DNA of 64,000 nt from Ganoderma boninense (Eukaryota; Basidiomycota; Agaricomycetes; Polyporales; Polyporaceae), in contig CM035310.1 of NCBI GenBank assembly GCA_002900995.3, positions 530,155 through 594,154 of the forward strand, given 5' to 3'. Position numbers and translations under genes: made by a program. This document shows positions 1 through 13,081 of this stretch, piece after piece. Under the pieces are notes generated by a model. That model had not been told where the DNA came from, did no database searches, and was given only the letters and a program-made list of their open reading frames with translations. Within the stretch, counting starts at the first letter, position 1. Each line of letters starts with the position of its first letter.

Positions 1-1960
1 AGCTTCAATATGCGCACACATTCCATCGGAGGACGGACGATGCCGCATATATGGGGGTATATGCTGTCCAGTTATGGTGAGACACTCTGCGACTACGCAT
101 ATATCCAAACAGACTCACCTCTCTCCACCGACAGACCTTGCTCCGACCCGGAAGTGCCGAGTTAGACCTTCCGTGGACCGTCCATCGTCATGCGCCGTCC
201 TTGTAAGTAAGTATATCCGCATCTCTGTAGGTGAGTCCTTACGACCCTTCATGCTCAGATCTCCACATATCGCACAACACTGCGAGGGTCGAATGTCAGC
301 GCTGCCTCTGTCTCGACGTGGATAGAGTCAGACATACTTGGGACAATCTGCACTGGAGGGATGATTTTCGACGCCTTCATCTGGGTCTCTCCTCCTGTGC
401 CGTTGGAAAGCTATTCGCGGCCTATGAGATTCTCTGAGACGCTGATTATGACCAGTTCGGCATAGATAGCTAGTTGACGCATTATAAGAGGCAGAAGTGG
501 TAAGCACTGGAGAAGAAACTCGACAACAGCAAATCGGCACCTTCGACCCTTCTATTCGGCTCCGAGCGAGATGTCTGAGACGCCCCTATCGCGACTCAGT
601 AGGTCATGAAAGCTGCGACGGAATAACCTCACTTGTCCCGAAACCCCGTGCGACGCAAAGAGCAACGCTGTGGAATAGGAAAGTAAATCCTCTTGTGCGA
701 ACTTATGCTGCACCTCGGCGTATAACAAGCTCTGACCCAGGCCTGACACTATTAAGCTAACGTGCAGAGCAATGTCGATGCTGCCGGACCCCGCAAACTC
801 GGACCTTGGATTGGTGGTTCTAACGGCGATCATACTGCTGTTAGACAGCGGAGACGCCGCAACAGCCAACCATGATACTTCAAAATATGATATTCAGACA
901 AGGCATTAGGGGGATATGACAAAGGTAAAGCAACAAATGATACGGGGAAGGTGGGTACAAGGATCTACGAAAACAAAGGTATTTGGATAATGATTGGCGC
1001 ACCAGCAGTATTCCATGCCCACGATCTCAACCTAAGCCTTGCAGTCGACTGGCACACCCTTCGAGGCGACAGCCATGTCTTTGTGCATTCGAGTGTCTGC
1101 AAAAAGGGACGTTGTCTTGATGGGACGCTGTGTAGTCTCCAGGACACACAGTTGCAAGACTAGAAGGAGACTTGCACTTGCCGCCGACATAGAGCTAGGG
1201 AAGGCGGATCACTCTCGTTCGTGCTGTGACATTTCTTGGACCTCGAAGTGCGTGTTGGCGAAGGACAGCAGAAGAGACAGCTGGCAGCAACGACTGAGAA
1301 GGTGCAAGAGACGAAGCGTCTTCTGCTTGCTGGAATGAGTAGCCCCAAGAGAATGATTGGTGACACAGGGGTAGAGGAGATAGTAGAGCAGCAGAGATAG
1401 CCGAGCCACAGGCGTGAGCTCTGGTGAGCTTTGGGGGCGGGTCGACGATCACGAGGAGCGCTGACGAGCCGTATTTCGTAGGATTTTGGGCGCTCGCTTA
1501 CCAGCAGACACGGCATACGGCCTGGGCGCAGTCTGTCCCGTAACCTCCCCCATCATCATATGAGCACAGCTTCCCAACCGCCTCTTTGCCCTTGCAACTG
1601 CGATTTCGTCTTCAAAATCACGCATTGAGCATAGTTAGTTTATTTTCGGGAACCCATCCTCTCTCAGATCAGGGCCGAGAACCGCCCTCTGCAGACTTGA
1701 CACAGTGTCCATGTCCCACCACGCGCAGCGATTTTCCGCTTCCTCACCCAATCCTCATCACGCATTTCTCCACTTGGCGGCCGATCGACTGCGAGGAGGC
1801 GACGGTTGCACCGCGGCCAGCAAGGTCATCGTGCGATACAACACAACGATCCTTTGAAATTGCCCCAAGCTCCGCAGGCCCGAGTCTTGCTGCACGCAGT
1901 ATGTCGACCGCGTAGGCTCGACGGATCCGGAGGAAGCGGTGGCGCTACAAGCCTACGCCT
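1..1960. other. gene-free stretch
   Basis: I find no open frame with recognisable protein features on either strand. The short open frames are rich in Ser, Arg and Pro and change frame often, as expected of non-coding DNA of this composition. The last part is the promoter region of the hydrolase that starts at 2024. Confidence 0.5.
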
Positions 1961-1970
1961 GCCGGGGCAG

Positions 1971-1980
1971 GGGTATAAAG
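1971..1980 (+). promoter_or_regulatory. TATA box of hydrolase copy 1
   Basis: GGGTATAAAG lies about 50 bp before the ATG at 2024. All four hydrolase copies have such a box at a similar distance, which supports the chosen starts. Confidence 0.6.
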
Positions 1981-2023
1981 GCGCGTCCAGTCTGGCTCTC
2001 AGCTAGCCAGTACACTCATACCA

Positions 2024-4420
2024 ATGCTTCTCTCCTTCTTCACCTCTTCCAGTCTCCTCCTCGCTTTGGCGCATGCCTCTGTGCGCCCGAATGGAGGGCC
2101 GACTTATTCGAACGTCACCTGTAAGTCCCGCTTTCTGTGGTTGACAGTGCCGGAGCTGACGTTTTGACTACCTGTCAGGGTAACGCAACGAACACCTCGT
2201 CGATTCAATGGGGACCATGCGACCCATCCCAGGTCATGGATTCGTCGCTCACCTGTGGGTTCTTCGAGATTCCCCTCGACTATCACAATTCGTCGGTCGG
2301 CAAGGGTCGCCTCGCCGTCATCAAGGCAAATGCGACCGGCAGCCGGCGTGGCACAGTTTTTGTAAACCCGGGTTAGTCCATCTTTCCACACCGCGTCGCC
2401 GTCCACAGTCACCGACTAAGCAGTACCACAGGCGGGCCAGGAGTCTCTGGTCTCCAGGCACTGGATGAGACGAGTGAGCTCCTGCGCGCACAGTTCGGCA
2501 GCGGCTACGACATCGTGAGCTGGGACCCCCGCGGCGTCGGGACGTTGACCATGTAAGCATCGTCTTGCCGCAGCTGCGAAACGTTTGATCGGGCTCAATT
2601 GGGTCGCAGTCCGGGGAACGTGGCCTGCTTCAAAGACGACGCCGAGTACAATGCGTTCTGGGAGGGCACGATCGAGCTCGGCGGCATAGACGCGACGGGA
2701 AACTTCACAGACTCGTCCGAGATCGATGCCCTGCTGGCGCAAGCGGACATCATGCAGCGGAAGTACCGGGAGCTCGGCGTGCGGTGCCAGCGGCATTCGT
2801 CCGGGAAGTACCTCAAGTACATGGGTACGGCGGCAACGGTGCGCGACATGCTCGCTTTGGCGGATGCGCTCGATGGCCCTGGGACGCCGATCAATTACAT
2901 GGGCCTGTCGTACGGAACGATCCTCGGCTCCTGGTTTGTCAACAGTAAGTGTCCGTGCCATCCAGCTCCGTGTCCTCTGCTTACACGAGTGCTGCCTCTA
3001 GTGTTTCCGGAGGCAAGCTCTAATTTTTAGCCGTTGGAGCACGAACTAACGTGGTTCCCTTCAGCGCGTGGGCCGCGTCATTCTCGACGGAGTAGTTAAT
3101 CCCGACGTCTTTCAAACTTCTGCAGGGTTCCTGGTACGCCTGCAAGATCTTGATATATCGTGCGATTTGATCATCTCATCTGCATCAACTCGTTAGGGAT
3201 GGCCTGCCCAGCTTCCGAGCTCTGACGATGTCTACAAAGGCCTGGTCACCGGCTGTGCTCTCGCTGGCCCTGAAGGTTGTGCCCTTGCTTCAGCCGGAGA
3301 CGGCCCCCTCGATGTCGACGACCACATCCAGGACATCATCGATGCCGCACACTCAGCGGAGGCGGCCAATGCGTCGAGTGCCATCACCCCTGGGATCGTG
3401 AGGAGTGAGTGTTCTGCACCTTCGATTGTGCAAGGGACTGAAGCGTTGCGAATAGCGCAACTGATGTGGCCGGCGGTATATTCCCCATCGACGTGGACCA
3501 GTCTCACAAACGAGAGCCTCCCGCAAGTCGTCCAGGAGCTCAACTCGACGTCGCTCGGGAATGGAAGCGTCACGAAGCGGTTCGAGCTCATGAGGCGCAG
3601 GTATGTTGCCCTTGTTAATATTCGCAGTGTGCCATCCATTAAATCCGCTCGTCAGCATCGCGAAACGCGCGGAAAACTCCAGCGTATCGTACACGACCCA
3701 GGCCATTCTGTGCGGCGACGCGCCGGATAGGACGGCTAGCAACACCGCGACGATGAAGGATGTCTTCGACACGGTCATCAGCACGGCCCACAACGTCTCG
3801 CACATGTGTACGTGCCTGCCTCTGCTTCTCAAACTGGCTTCATCCTAATGACCCTTGGCAGTCGGTGCGATCTGGCCCAACCCTATCTACAACTGCGCCT
3901 TCTGGCCGGAGCGCGCGGTCGAGCGGTACCTGGGTCCTTTCAACAAGACTCTCGCCAACCGCATCCTCGTGATCGGAAACACGGTACGTCCTTGCTCGCG
4001 GTATGGGGTCCCTGTGTTCTGACATGCCCGACAGTATGACCCGATCACGCCATTCGACGGCGCGAAGAAGGTCGCCTCGGGCCTCGGGGATTCCGCCACG
4101 CTGGTGCGCATGAACGGCTTAGGGGTAAGGCATTTACGCTCTCAGAATCTACTCCATGGATTGACTCGCGCGGCGCCAGCACACCTCCCAAGCCGCGGTT
4201 GGGCAGTCGACATGCATCAACGACATCATGCTGACCTACATGATGAACAACACGGTACGCCGCGCATACGGACGGAGTTGAGGATGCGTTACTGACCGTA
4301 ATGCACTGTCAGCTTCCTGAAGGAAACAACACTGTCTGCGAAGTGGATGATACCTTCCAAATCTACGCTGGAGTGTCCACTAGTCAGATCTTGGCCAACC
4401 TGCCGAAGACCGATATCTAA
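2024..4420 (+). CDS. secreted alpha/beta hydrolase with TAP-like C-terminal domain (copy 1)
   Basis: Probable extracellular serine peptidase or hydrolase of the S33 type related to bacterial tripeptidyl aminopeptidases; the substrate is unknown. The N-terminus is a signal peptide (MLLSFFTSSSLLLALAHAS). The early block SIQWGPCDP is followed by the oxyanion region NPGGPG, the DIVSWDPRG strand, and the nucleophile elbow GLSYG near 2908. The C-terminal TAP part holds the probable catalytic Asp in YDPITPF (about 4035) and the His at the HTS motif (about 4180). At least eight short introns interrupt it, for example 2372-2431 and 2553-2609. The first intron is uncertain: joining the signal exon to the core in frame needs an acceptor near 2155, which makes a very short 35 bp intron. 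Homologous to copies at 6147, 17821 and 26716. Confidence 0.85.
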
Positions 4421-4734
4421 GCGGACATCGGACTTCTTCTCGGACCTGTGCAGCATATTTTCGTGACGTGCCTACTGTGCGAATTTTTCCTCTTCCCATG
4501 TACAAGTGTCCCCAGCGTAGCCAGAGATACATAGATACTTCGGGAATTCGAATGTCTTCGTGTGCATCGTCAAAATGGGCACGCGAGTCGGGCGCGCGCT
4601 TCCATTAAGTAAGTCAATGAACTAGCGTGCCAAGTAAATATCGACCTGCACTCTGCAAGCACCTCATCCCCAGTCTTCCTCGCAACCTCATGCACCTTCC
4701 AGAGCAGGCACGATTCACAGAGACCACTCGGAAG

Positions 4735-5737
4735 ATGATCGACAGTCACCCCCACACGGCATCGGAACATAAATTGCCGATGGAAGTCATCCACAAGGTG
4801 GGTCTCACGGTACGATCAGGGCATCAAACTCGTCGCTGGCAGTGCTCAGTCCTTCTCTTCTTCTGCACTTCTAGGGTGAGAGCCCACTATATACATGACT
4901 TGATTTACTAGAATCCTCATCCTGGAATGCAGTCTTCAGCTTCGCGTCCAAACGTCCCTCTTCCGCAGCAACGCTGTGTCGAGTATGTCGCACGGCTCGC
5001 TTCTGGATTCTCCCTCTACTCTACGACGATGTCACCCTCTCTTCCTCTCGAGTTATTGCGCACTTCGCTGATGCAGTAACATTCAACCCGGAAGACACCC
5101 CCTTATCCCCTACCACCCTGCACATCTCGTTCACAAGCTCTGGATCGGACCCACAAGCAGCGTGGAACAAAACGACCTCCCTTACAACTCCAGCGCATGG
5201 CCAATCACCCTCGTTCACCAGATTCTTACCCAGTGTACGTCCTTACGTGCCCTTGCCATCTTCTGCGTCTGTCAAATGCACTGGGACCGCCTCATCGGCG
5301 TAATTCCGGCCGCAGTGACATCCTTGTGGCTCGGCCCCGTCCACGGCCAGGTCTACTACCCATATCTTCCTTGTGCGTCGAACCTGCGGGACTTTATGAG
5401 CCTCGACACATGCATGATCGACACGGAGATAAGCCACCTGATCCTCTCTCCCAGCATCCACACCCTCCGCCGGGTGTACTCGTCAACGGACCGCGTCATG
5501 CTGGCGTTCGAGCAGCTGGAGTGCGTCGAGAGGGCGACGGTGTTGGAAAGGCTGGACATCGTATGCTTCGGGGAAACGGAGAAGGAAGTGAAGTCTACGT
5601 TGGAGGAAACGGCCAGCAGGTACGAGTATGATCGGGATCGAGTTGCGCTTGTCCCCAAGTCTTCCTTGTGCGAGGGCCGGCGAGATGTTATTGCCGTTCT
5701 GTTTAAGGACTGGGCTACTCGCTACGAGTGCAGGTGA
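4735..5737 (+). CDS. F-box-like protein, frame-broken
   Basis: Start-proximal LPMEVIHK resembles the beginning of agaricomycete F-box-like domains, which recruit targets to SCF ubiquitin ligases. After an intron of about 140 bp the frame reads CRVCRTARFWILPLLYDDVTL, in pieces typical of such proteins, through about 5160. The C-terminal part (LTQCTSLRALAIF, LWLGPVHG, then a helical tail ending at 5737) is in a different frame. The join falls in an A-rich run near 5165-5172 and needs a two-base loss to be continuous. No splice sites resolve it, so this is either a real frameshift or an assembly error. Length would be about 280 residues. Target proteins are unknown. Confidence 0.5.
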
Positions 5738-6100
5738 TAGCGAGTACTAGTGTGTCGTGTATAATAGCTCCCGAGTAGGTTGTTGGACATAGGTGAGCCC
5801 TACGTATCAACGACTACATCGTACAGTGCCTGATTTAGACCCTTCCTCAGGACATCTTGACAGAAATTAATTATGAATCGAGTCGCGCATTGGCGAGCGC
5901 AGCTTCGAGGAGGAGTCAAAGACTCAAAGCACCCGATGAGCCCGCGACTCCTGTCAAAAATTGTCCGAGGACAGTGGATCAGTCTGGGTATGTTTCGCTC
6001 CTCTCGTGACGGCTCCAGTACTTCCGGCGCATCGCCTGCGATCACTGTGTCCGAGTATGACGGCGCAGTATGGCGGAACCGCGGTTACGCGCGGTCTCCA

Positions 6101-6110
6101 GGTATATAAA
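6101..6110 (+). promoter_or_regulatory. TATA box of hydrolase copy 2
   Basis: GGTATATAAA lies 37 bp before the ATG at 6147. It argues against the longer in-frame extension upstream, which would put the box inside the coding sequence. Confidence 0.6.
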
Positions 6111-6146
6111 CCTCTCGTTGCGTGTGTTGGAGCAAACATCATTAAC

Positions 6147-8401
6147 ATGTTCTCCAGTCGACCCCGCCCATCTCGTCTCTCGCTACTCTCCCTGCTTTCC
6201 TTCTCCCAGGTCAGCCTCTTGGCGCGAGCCTCGTCCCCAATACAATGGGGCTCATGTAGCTCGTTCAACGTCACGAACCCCACGCTGTTATGCAGCTTTT
6301 TCGATATTCCGCTAGATTATCATGATCCCGCAGCCGGTACGGGCCGGCTCGCCATCATCAAAGTGAATGCAACCCAGGAGCGCCGTGGTACCGTGTTCTT
6401 CAATCCAGGGGGTCCTGGTGGCTCTGGCTTGGAGGCTTTAGACGCCAACGGTGAAACCCTACTCGACGTTACGGGCGGTGTGTATGACATTGTCACCTGG
6501 GATCCTCGTGGTGTTGGCTCGTTCACCGTGTACGTGGGCGATCTCCCTGCTAGATCGTCAAAGCCGCTGACCTTGGTGCTACAGACCGGGGGAAATCTTC
6601 TGCTTCAACAGCACTGAAGAACACGATGCGTTCTTCAACGGCACGATCGAGTTGACTGGGATCGAGTACACGGGCAACTTCACCAACTCCGCAGACATCG
6701 AGATACTGTACTCGCAAGCCTCCATCATGCAGCAGAAGTACAAGACGCTTGGCGAAAAGTGTCTCAGCGGCCCATCTGGAAAGTACTTGAGGTACGTCGG
6801 CGCCGCGGCCACTGTGCGTGACCTTGTCGCCCTCGCGGATGCTTTGGACGGTACCGGCCAACCAGTCAACTATATCGGAACGTCGTATGGGACGCTCCTA
6901 GGTTCTTGGTTTGTGAACAGTACGTCCTTTCTGCCGTTTTCTTCATGCGCCTCTAAAAGATGCCCCGTAGTGTTCCCCGAAGTAAGTGGACTGGGATGAT
7001 GCACCTCGGCCGACGATTACTCAAGAATGCCTCCAGCGTGTCGGGAAGGTGATATTGGATGGTGTAGTGAACCCCGTCACTTTCGCGACGAAACAGATAT
7101 CGTTGGTACGTGCTTACTTCCCGGCTGTCGCCGTCTCAATATCTTTTTAAGGGTTTGAATTACAGAGCGGAGGGGATATCATCACGGATGCGGACAAGGT
7201 ATACGAAGGCTTCATCACAGGATGTGCCCTCTCCGGCAACCAAGGATGTCCCATAGCTTCGAATGCTTCGAGCGCTGGAGAAATCGACCAGAAAATTCAG
7301 TCGCTTCTGCAAGTTGCCCATGATGCTATACGAAAGGATCCTTCGGTTCCAGTCTCTTCTAGTGATATTAGATGTGAGTGGGCCACATCGTGTTGCGATT
7401 AGGTTAATGCTCACTTATTGGTGAATTCGAAGCTTTATTCTTATCGCAAATGTACACGCCGGGCGGATGGACCACCTTCGTGAACTCAACGTATCCTCAG
7501 CTCGTTCAAGCCGTCGCGCAGGAGACGCACGAGAACTCGTCCTTGATTCAACGCGAACTTGTACCGAGTTCCGTGAAAGTGCCTGCGTTGGGTCGCAGAG
7601 ATGCTCCTTCTGTTCGACGTGCGGATCAGGGCGGAGTGTCTTACACTAGCTCGGCGATCTGGTGTGGAGACAGCATCGATCGGCCCAGCACGACGATGCT
7701 CGACGTCTTTAATGGACTCGTCGACAGGTCCCGACACGTTTCTCGCATGTGTGCGTCCGTTATTTAGCGTTCGGAGCGTGGTGCTCACTTTACATGAACC
7801 GTATAGATGGCGGTCTGTGGCCTGCTGCGATATATGTGTGCCCTTTCTGGCCAGTGCGGTCAGTCGAGCGATACCGGGGCCCGTTCAACAAGACTCTTGC
7901 AAACAAGATCATCATTGCAAGCAACTCGGTGGGTTCCGGCCGTGACACGGTCGATTCCTGCGTTTGGGACAGGACGTTGACTTGTCGCTAGTTCGATCCT
8001 GCTACACCCCTCGCCAACGCACAACAGCTTGCAGACCTGCTTGGCCAGAGTGCGACCCTGGTTACGCAGAACGGTTTTGGGGTAAGCTCTGCGTCTTCGG
8101 ATTGCTTTCGGCTCCGCGCGAGAAGGGTCAGGTGTTGAACTTCAGTGACTCGCTTCGCAGCACACCACCTTTGTGGCCCCTTCGACCTGCGCCAACGCGA
8201 TAGCGAATGCCTACTTCGTCTCCGGAGAGGTGAGGTTCCGAACCCCTGTCCTCCGCCGGTCATCAGGATCGTAGTCTAATTGCCTTATTTTCTCAGCTCC
8301 CAGATGGTCCTGCAGTGTGCGATGTCGATGCAGAGTTTGAGCTGTTCCAAGGCGTAAACACTGCAGCCATCTTAGCTAACATGCATGACTCTGGCTTGTA
8401 A
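6147..8401 (+). CDS. secreted alpha/beta hydrolase with TAP-like C-terminal domain (copy 2)
   Basis: Same family and probable role as the gene at 2024. It has a signal peptide rich in Leu and Ser, then PIQWGSC, FNPGGPGGSG and DIVTWDPRG, all in one first exon (6147-6529), so the first two introns of copy 1 are absent. Exon 2 begins at 6585 and carries the nucleophile elbow GTSYG near 6887. The TAP part has the probable Asp in DPATPL (about 7995) and His in an HTT motif (about 8160). It ends ANMHDSGL-stop at 8401. All joins I traced stay in frame. It is more diverged from the other three copies than copies 3 and 4 are from each other, suggesting an older duplication. Confidence 0.85.
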
Positions 8402-8565
8402 GCCTGCTCAAGCCAATGACGTACTGCCAGACGGGGTGTTCGAAGCAATTGGACTGATGAATGTAATTGGCAGCAAGACTGAGTGATATCCAGCGATTTC
8501 GCAGCTCGGGGATTATCGGAACGTGTGCCGTGTGAGGCCGTTCATCCGGCCCGACCCTCCGCAAT

Positions 8566-9200
8566 TCAGAACTTCAAACCCTCGCATCGGTGTTTCAATA
8601 CATCTGGCCCTCTAAGTAGTTGGTGAGCACGCTGCTCACGATACGAGAACTGGCAAGCCACTAACTTGTCAAACATCGCACGAAGTCTTCGCGCTGGCGC
8701 AACACAGAATCTCACCGTTGTCCGTCGCGTCCACGAGTGGATGGAGCCGCAGGTGCTTGGACTCCGTGGCCACATGACCTCGTCTTTCCTACAGATGTGT
8801 GACCGGTATCGATGTCTGGACGGGCCTCGATGGCTTCACATATCTTCGTCGGACTTCCATGACCGCTTGCGACGACCGACCCAACTCATGCGTCCAGGTC
8901 AGCAGTACTGCTATGGCACACGGTGAGACGTCGTTTCATCACTCTCTGTGGATAAAAAACCTCAGCCAAGCCTGAACCGTATCTCACAGAATCCACGTTA
9001 TCTACGGTCTTGCTCTCACAATGGGCCGATCGGCTTGGAACCCCTCGCTGTCGCAACCCCGCCTGTTCTCAAACGAGCAAGGATTAATACAGGCTCTGTG
9101 TGACCCCTCTGAATTCCGGAACCTTATCGTGAACCCGCGCTTCCGATTCTTTTCGTATGCGTGTCGTGTTGATCATGCCGAAGGGCAGCACGGTCGGGTC
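8566..9200 (+). pseudogene. possible F-box-like relic
   Basis: One frame reads VVRRVHEWMEPQVL, close to the post-F-box pattern in agaricomycete F-box-like proteins, followed in other frames by a WxxSLSQ-like segment near 9035. Frames change and stops intervene, so no intact protein can be built. This is weak pattern recognition only and could be chance. Confidence 0.25.
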
Positions 9201-9719
9201 CAATGACCGATTCCGATTCGCCGAACAAGTCGTCCAAGGCGTCAGTTGCGCGCCTGGCTGCATGCGCTGACGGAGTCCGTTTGTCGCCATCCGTCGCGGC
9301 TACAGCCATGACAGTTTGTGCCCCTCTTTTCCTCCCTTTCCGCGGCGAACGTACGCCCCGGCATTTGCGCAAGCCGCCCAAACTCACGCTCTCATCGGCG
9401 CTCGGCACCCTATCGGCTCATTCCCACCTATGTCCATCTGTTCACGCTACACTCCGGGATCCTCTCGCCCTGTCGAGCGGCGGAGCAGCATTGACACTCA
9501 CGCCGGCGGAGACATGAGAAATCCAGGGGAAGCGGCCAACATCGGCGTACAAGCATCGACGCGTGGGGGCGAACGCTTGAGGCCGACCGCTCGCGCGCGT
9601 TGGGCTATACATATGGGCGCAAGGAGTGCATGGTACTGTCTACCTGCGCTATTCTCTCTCCATCCACCGGCTGTCTGTTCTACGAATTCGCCTGCATCAT
9701 ATTCCACGGCTCCCTGTTC

Positions 9720-10747
9720 ATGGCGTCAGAATCGACTCCCCACTCGACAGGACCCCATACACCTGGCGGTGAAGCAGATCCCAACTCGTCGAGCTCGACG
9801 CTCGTGAACTTAGGGTTCACATCTGTGGCTGCGCACGATCCTGCAGCCCTCGGCTCGCCCTTTTCCGTCTCCTTCGACCCCAACGTCTCCACCCCGCTCG
9901 CGCTGCGTGACGGCTTGTACCCTATCACAGAGGTGCAGCACCGTCCTGGCGTTACAGACGTCAACGCGCTATGGGCACACCGCCTCTCGGCGTCCTTCGG
10001 GGCAATTGCTGACCAGATCGCAGCTGCATCGCGTGCGCTCGCAGTCCCTCCATCCGCCCCCGCAGTGAGTAGCACCGGTGCCAGCCAAGGAGAGGTCATC
10101 GCCCTCGCGGCGAGGCTGGACATCATTGAGCGTGCGCAGGAGCAGCTCGGCGCGGACCTCCAACAGGTGCAAGCGCAGCTCGCGCGCCTCCAAGTCAGCG
10201 GCCCGGCATCAGGGTCCGCAGCAAAGCAGAAGCAGCAGCCGCAGGCCGCGGTTGTCGAGGCGGTCCACGCTTCCACGCAAGACACCAGTGGATTCAAGAG
10301 CGCTACAGAGATCGCTGTTGAGGAGCTGCAGAAGAAGGTGGACGGCATTATTGATTCAATGAAGTTGGAGTGCGTTCGCGCTTTATCTCTTCGTCGTTTG
10401 AATCGCGCAGGCATCAACCCGCCCATACTGACCATCTCATCGGAACAGGCAAGCGCGGTTATACGCCAGGTTGCATAACGCGACCGTTGCGTCAAACAAG
10501 ATGGCGATCAAGGCGCCCATGATGGCGAATGGGAAGCCGCCGCAGAATTTCCCGAACACCAAGGGCGAATTTGAGCACCTTACGAGTGAGTCTGTTTCGC
10601 GGTGTAATCGCGCGAATGGCTCTTACAAAATGTGTAGAGGAGCGTTATGAGCATATACTGAAGTCGTATGGAGTCGTGCCCAAAGGCGATACGAAGGCAA
10701 AGCGGGAGCAGCTCCGCGAGTTCATTGGGCTTTCACCGTCCGATTGA
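9720..10747 (+). CDS. conserved coiled-coil protein of unknown function
   Basis: Three exons join cleanly: 9720-10369, 10449-10585 and 10638-10747, giving 298 residues. The first third is Ser/Thr/Pro-rich and probably disordered. Residues of roughly 115-190 are Ala/Gln/Leu-rich with heptad-like spacing (LDIIERAQEQLGADLQQVQ), suggesting a coiled coil. The last exon is compact and charged and ends FIGLSPSD. There is no signal peptide or membrane segment. I do not recognise a named family. Both introns are 52-79 bp with GT-AG ends and keep the frame, so the model is good although the function is unknown. Confidence 0.7.
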
Positions 10748-12970
10748 GGAGCAAACAGTTGCGCTTCGAGAGCATGCACTTGCTGGTGCTTTGCGATATC
10801 CTACTTAAGGCGGTGCCTAATACTCATGGGATTTAGCTGTACATCGACCACGATCTATAGAGCTTAGAACTTCATCTTATCCACACGCGAGCCGACATCC
10901 GCTTTGGCAAAGACTGCCATGATATGGGATCGTGTTCTAGCACCAATAGACGTGATCTTGGCGCGATTTCGTCCAGAGATAGCCTATATGTAGGTTATTC
11001 GACGACATCTATTCACACCGACGAGCGAATTTGTAGTGACGATGTGCGCTTCTCGGTTCGATGGAATTGGACCCTATTGGGCAAATTAGTCATTCCAAGG
11101 GTGGGGCCGGGCCGCGAAGCGGCCCAAAAGGTGCCAAGGGTGGCCAGCGCCGAAGGCGCGCTCTCCCTCCTCCTGCCGCCTTCCTCTCCTTCCGACTCCT
11201 CCAATCTGGCCTCAAAAATCGTGAAAAATGGGCCAGAAATCGTGTTTCCTAGCCGCCTTATTCTCCCGGGTCTCGCGGCGCGCGCGCGCGCCGCCGCGTC
11301 TCCTTGTATAACTCCTTACTACTCCAATGTCAACTTTCAGCTTGCCATTACAATTCCTCCTGAAGTTCCCCACCAGTTTTCTTCGTTTTAGGCTTGTTTG
11401 AAACGGGTAAATCTCGCCTTTTACGCGATGTATGCGCCTTGGGGTTGTACTTATTCCCTCCTCCCTCAAGTTCAGTTTTTATTGCATTTTTGTACACTTT
11501 GCTGCGTTTTTGTGCCTTGAACTTTGCCTCCCGCTCTCTGATAGTTAGCAAATATATTTGTATACTATAAAACTATCCTTTTCACTCGCAGTGCGGCCTC
11601 CAGAAGCCTGGAAACCCGGTGCATCTGCCCTCGAGCCCCGTCGCGAGCCATTGCGCCCTTTAAGCGCTCATGTTTGGTGGCGGGCTCCTTCCGTATAAGG
11701 GCGTAGTAGGGCTAGGGTTTATTTGATCCCTCCGACCAAATTTGGTCTGGGGGACCAATTTAGTCGTGACCCTTGGCATGGCGGGGCTCCCCCCTATTGG
11801 ACCCAAGTAAACAAGCTTGGCAATTCGTGACTTGTACTATGGGAGCACGGGTTGATTGGAGTGGCGGCTACAAATTACGGAAAAGCCGGGACCCCTTTGT
11901 AGAGCACGGTCAGAGCTCCTCTTCCCACCATTCCTCCATCGCCCCTCAATGTTTAACGGCCCTTGGCCACCGACATTCCAATTTCGTGTGGTCTCCCTTG
12001 CCGCAGACCTGGTGATTGGGTTGATGACCTGTTCATGGAGGTACGATGAACGTATTAGAACTTCACGGAAGGTGATACTGACGTCTGCATGAGGCTCGCA
12101 TGTGTATTCGATCAATTTGTATTTTGTACGGTGGGCTGGACTCGGGGCCGGTCGAAGTTTTCAGAGTACAAAATGCCTCTTCGACGGAACTTAGCATGCC
12201 CTCCTCTCTCCCCGATCCCCTCGTGCTCGCTGAACCTCTTCCGAGTCTTCGCCTCTCTCTCGGGCCTCAATCCCGCACACCTTCCTAATGGGTCCTTATC
12301 TCCGTGTGGGCAACCTCGAGGCACTCGACGTCTGCACGTCACTACTTACTCTCCTGCCAAGCTTGGGCGGCCTTTTTGAAAGTGGAGCAGTGACCATATG
12401 TACGCTCTGTCAACCCCGTCATTGCGGTTGGTTGATGTCGTCGGCCGCCACTGACGGTGTCAGGTTAGCAAAGAGTTCACGGATGTACTGCGGGGCCGTG
12501 AGGCAAGGACGGGACGCCCTTAGCATGGGATCGCGGGTTCATAGAGAGGGTTTACCAGGGAGTTGGTGACCAAAGGTGTGCGCGGGCAGAGGGGAAGAAT
12601 CTATCGTCAGGTGAGCTTCAGTCTTGAATGCGTTTCCCAGCGCGTCGTCGCCGTCGGTATGGTCTGCGCCCAAGCGCGGCTACCCGTTCGGAAATTTCTC
12701 CGCGGGCCTCAAATTGTGGCCTTTGGCCTCTAAATAGAACGGGAGCTGAACGGGAATGAACCTGAAATGCCGGCATTGCCCTTCGGGCTGGGATCGTCCG
12801 AGGCCACATCACGCAGAACGTCATTCAGTATCCCTCCAATCACGGACGCCACCGAGGCTACACCATCAGTTTCCCAAGGCCTACGCGCGACTAGCCTTTC
12901 CTCCTGCCAGAACCCGCTCCCCTTCCGTCTGCCTGTTCCGAGCTTGGCCTATCACTTCATCCGCCGATCT
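10748..12970. other. 2.2 kb gene-free stretch with GC hairpins
   Basis: No convincing coding frame. It holds a GC-rich block near 11095-11300 with a perfect short hairpin (GGGCCGC, loop GAA, GCGGCCC) and an alternating CG run, then a T-rich block at 11390-11580, then a GACCAAATTTGGTC palindrome near 11736. This may be a decayed or non-autonomous repeat, but I found no terminal repeats that would define one. Confidence 0.4.
11277..11299. repeat. alternating CG tract
   Basis: A run of about 23 bases made only of C and G, mostly alternating, inside the gene-free stretch. It may form a hairpin or Z-DNA; no function is implied. Confidence 0.6.
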
Positions 12971-12983
12971 AGACGACTACCTC

Positions 12984-12992
12984 GTATATATA
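12984..12992 (+). promoter_or_regulatory. TATA box of carbonic anhydrase gene
   Basis: CGTATATATA lies about 90 bp before the ATG at 13082, followed by a pyrimidine-rich leader typical of fungal transcription start regions. Confidence 0.5.
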
Positions 12993-13081
12993 CCTCTTTC
13001 TCCGTCAAGTCCCCCACAGACTCCAATTCGCACTCGTTTGTCCTATCTACCCCGGTTTCCACCCCTCGCGACTCTACCACC

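Noticed and set aside
5961..6146. Upstream in-frame extension of hydrolase copy 2
   Set aside because: It would place the TATA box inside the coding region and precede the signal peptide.
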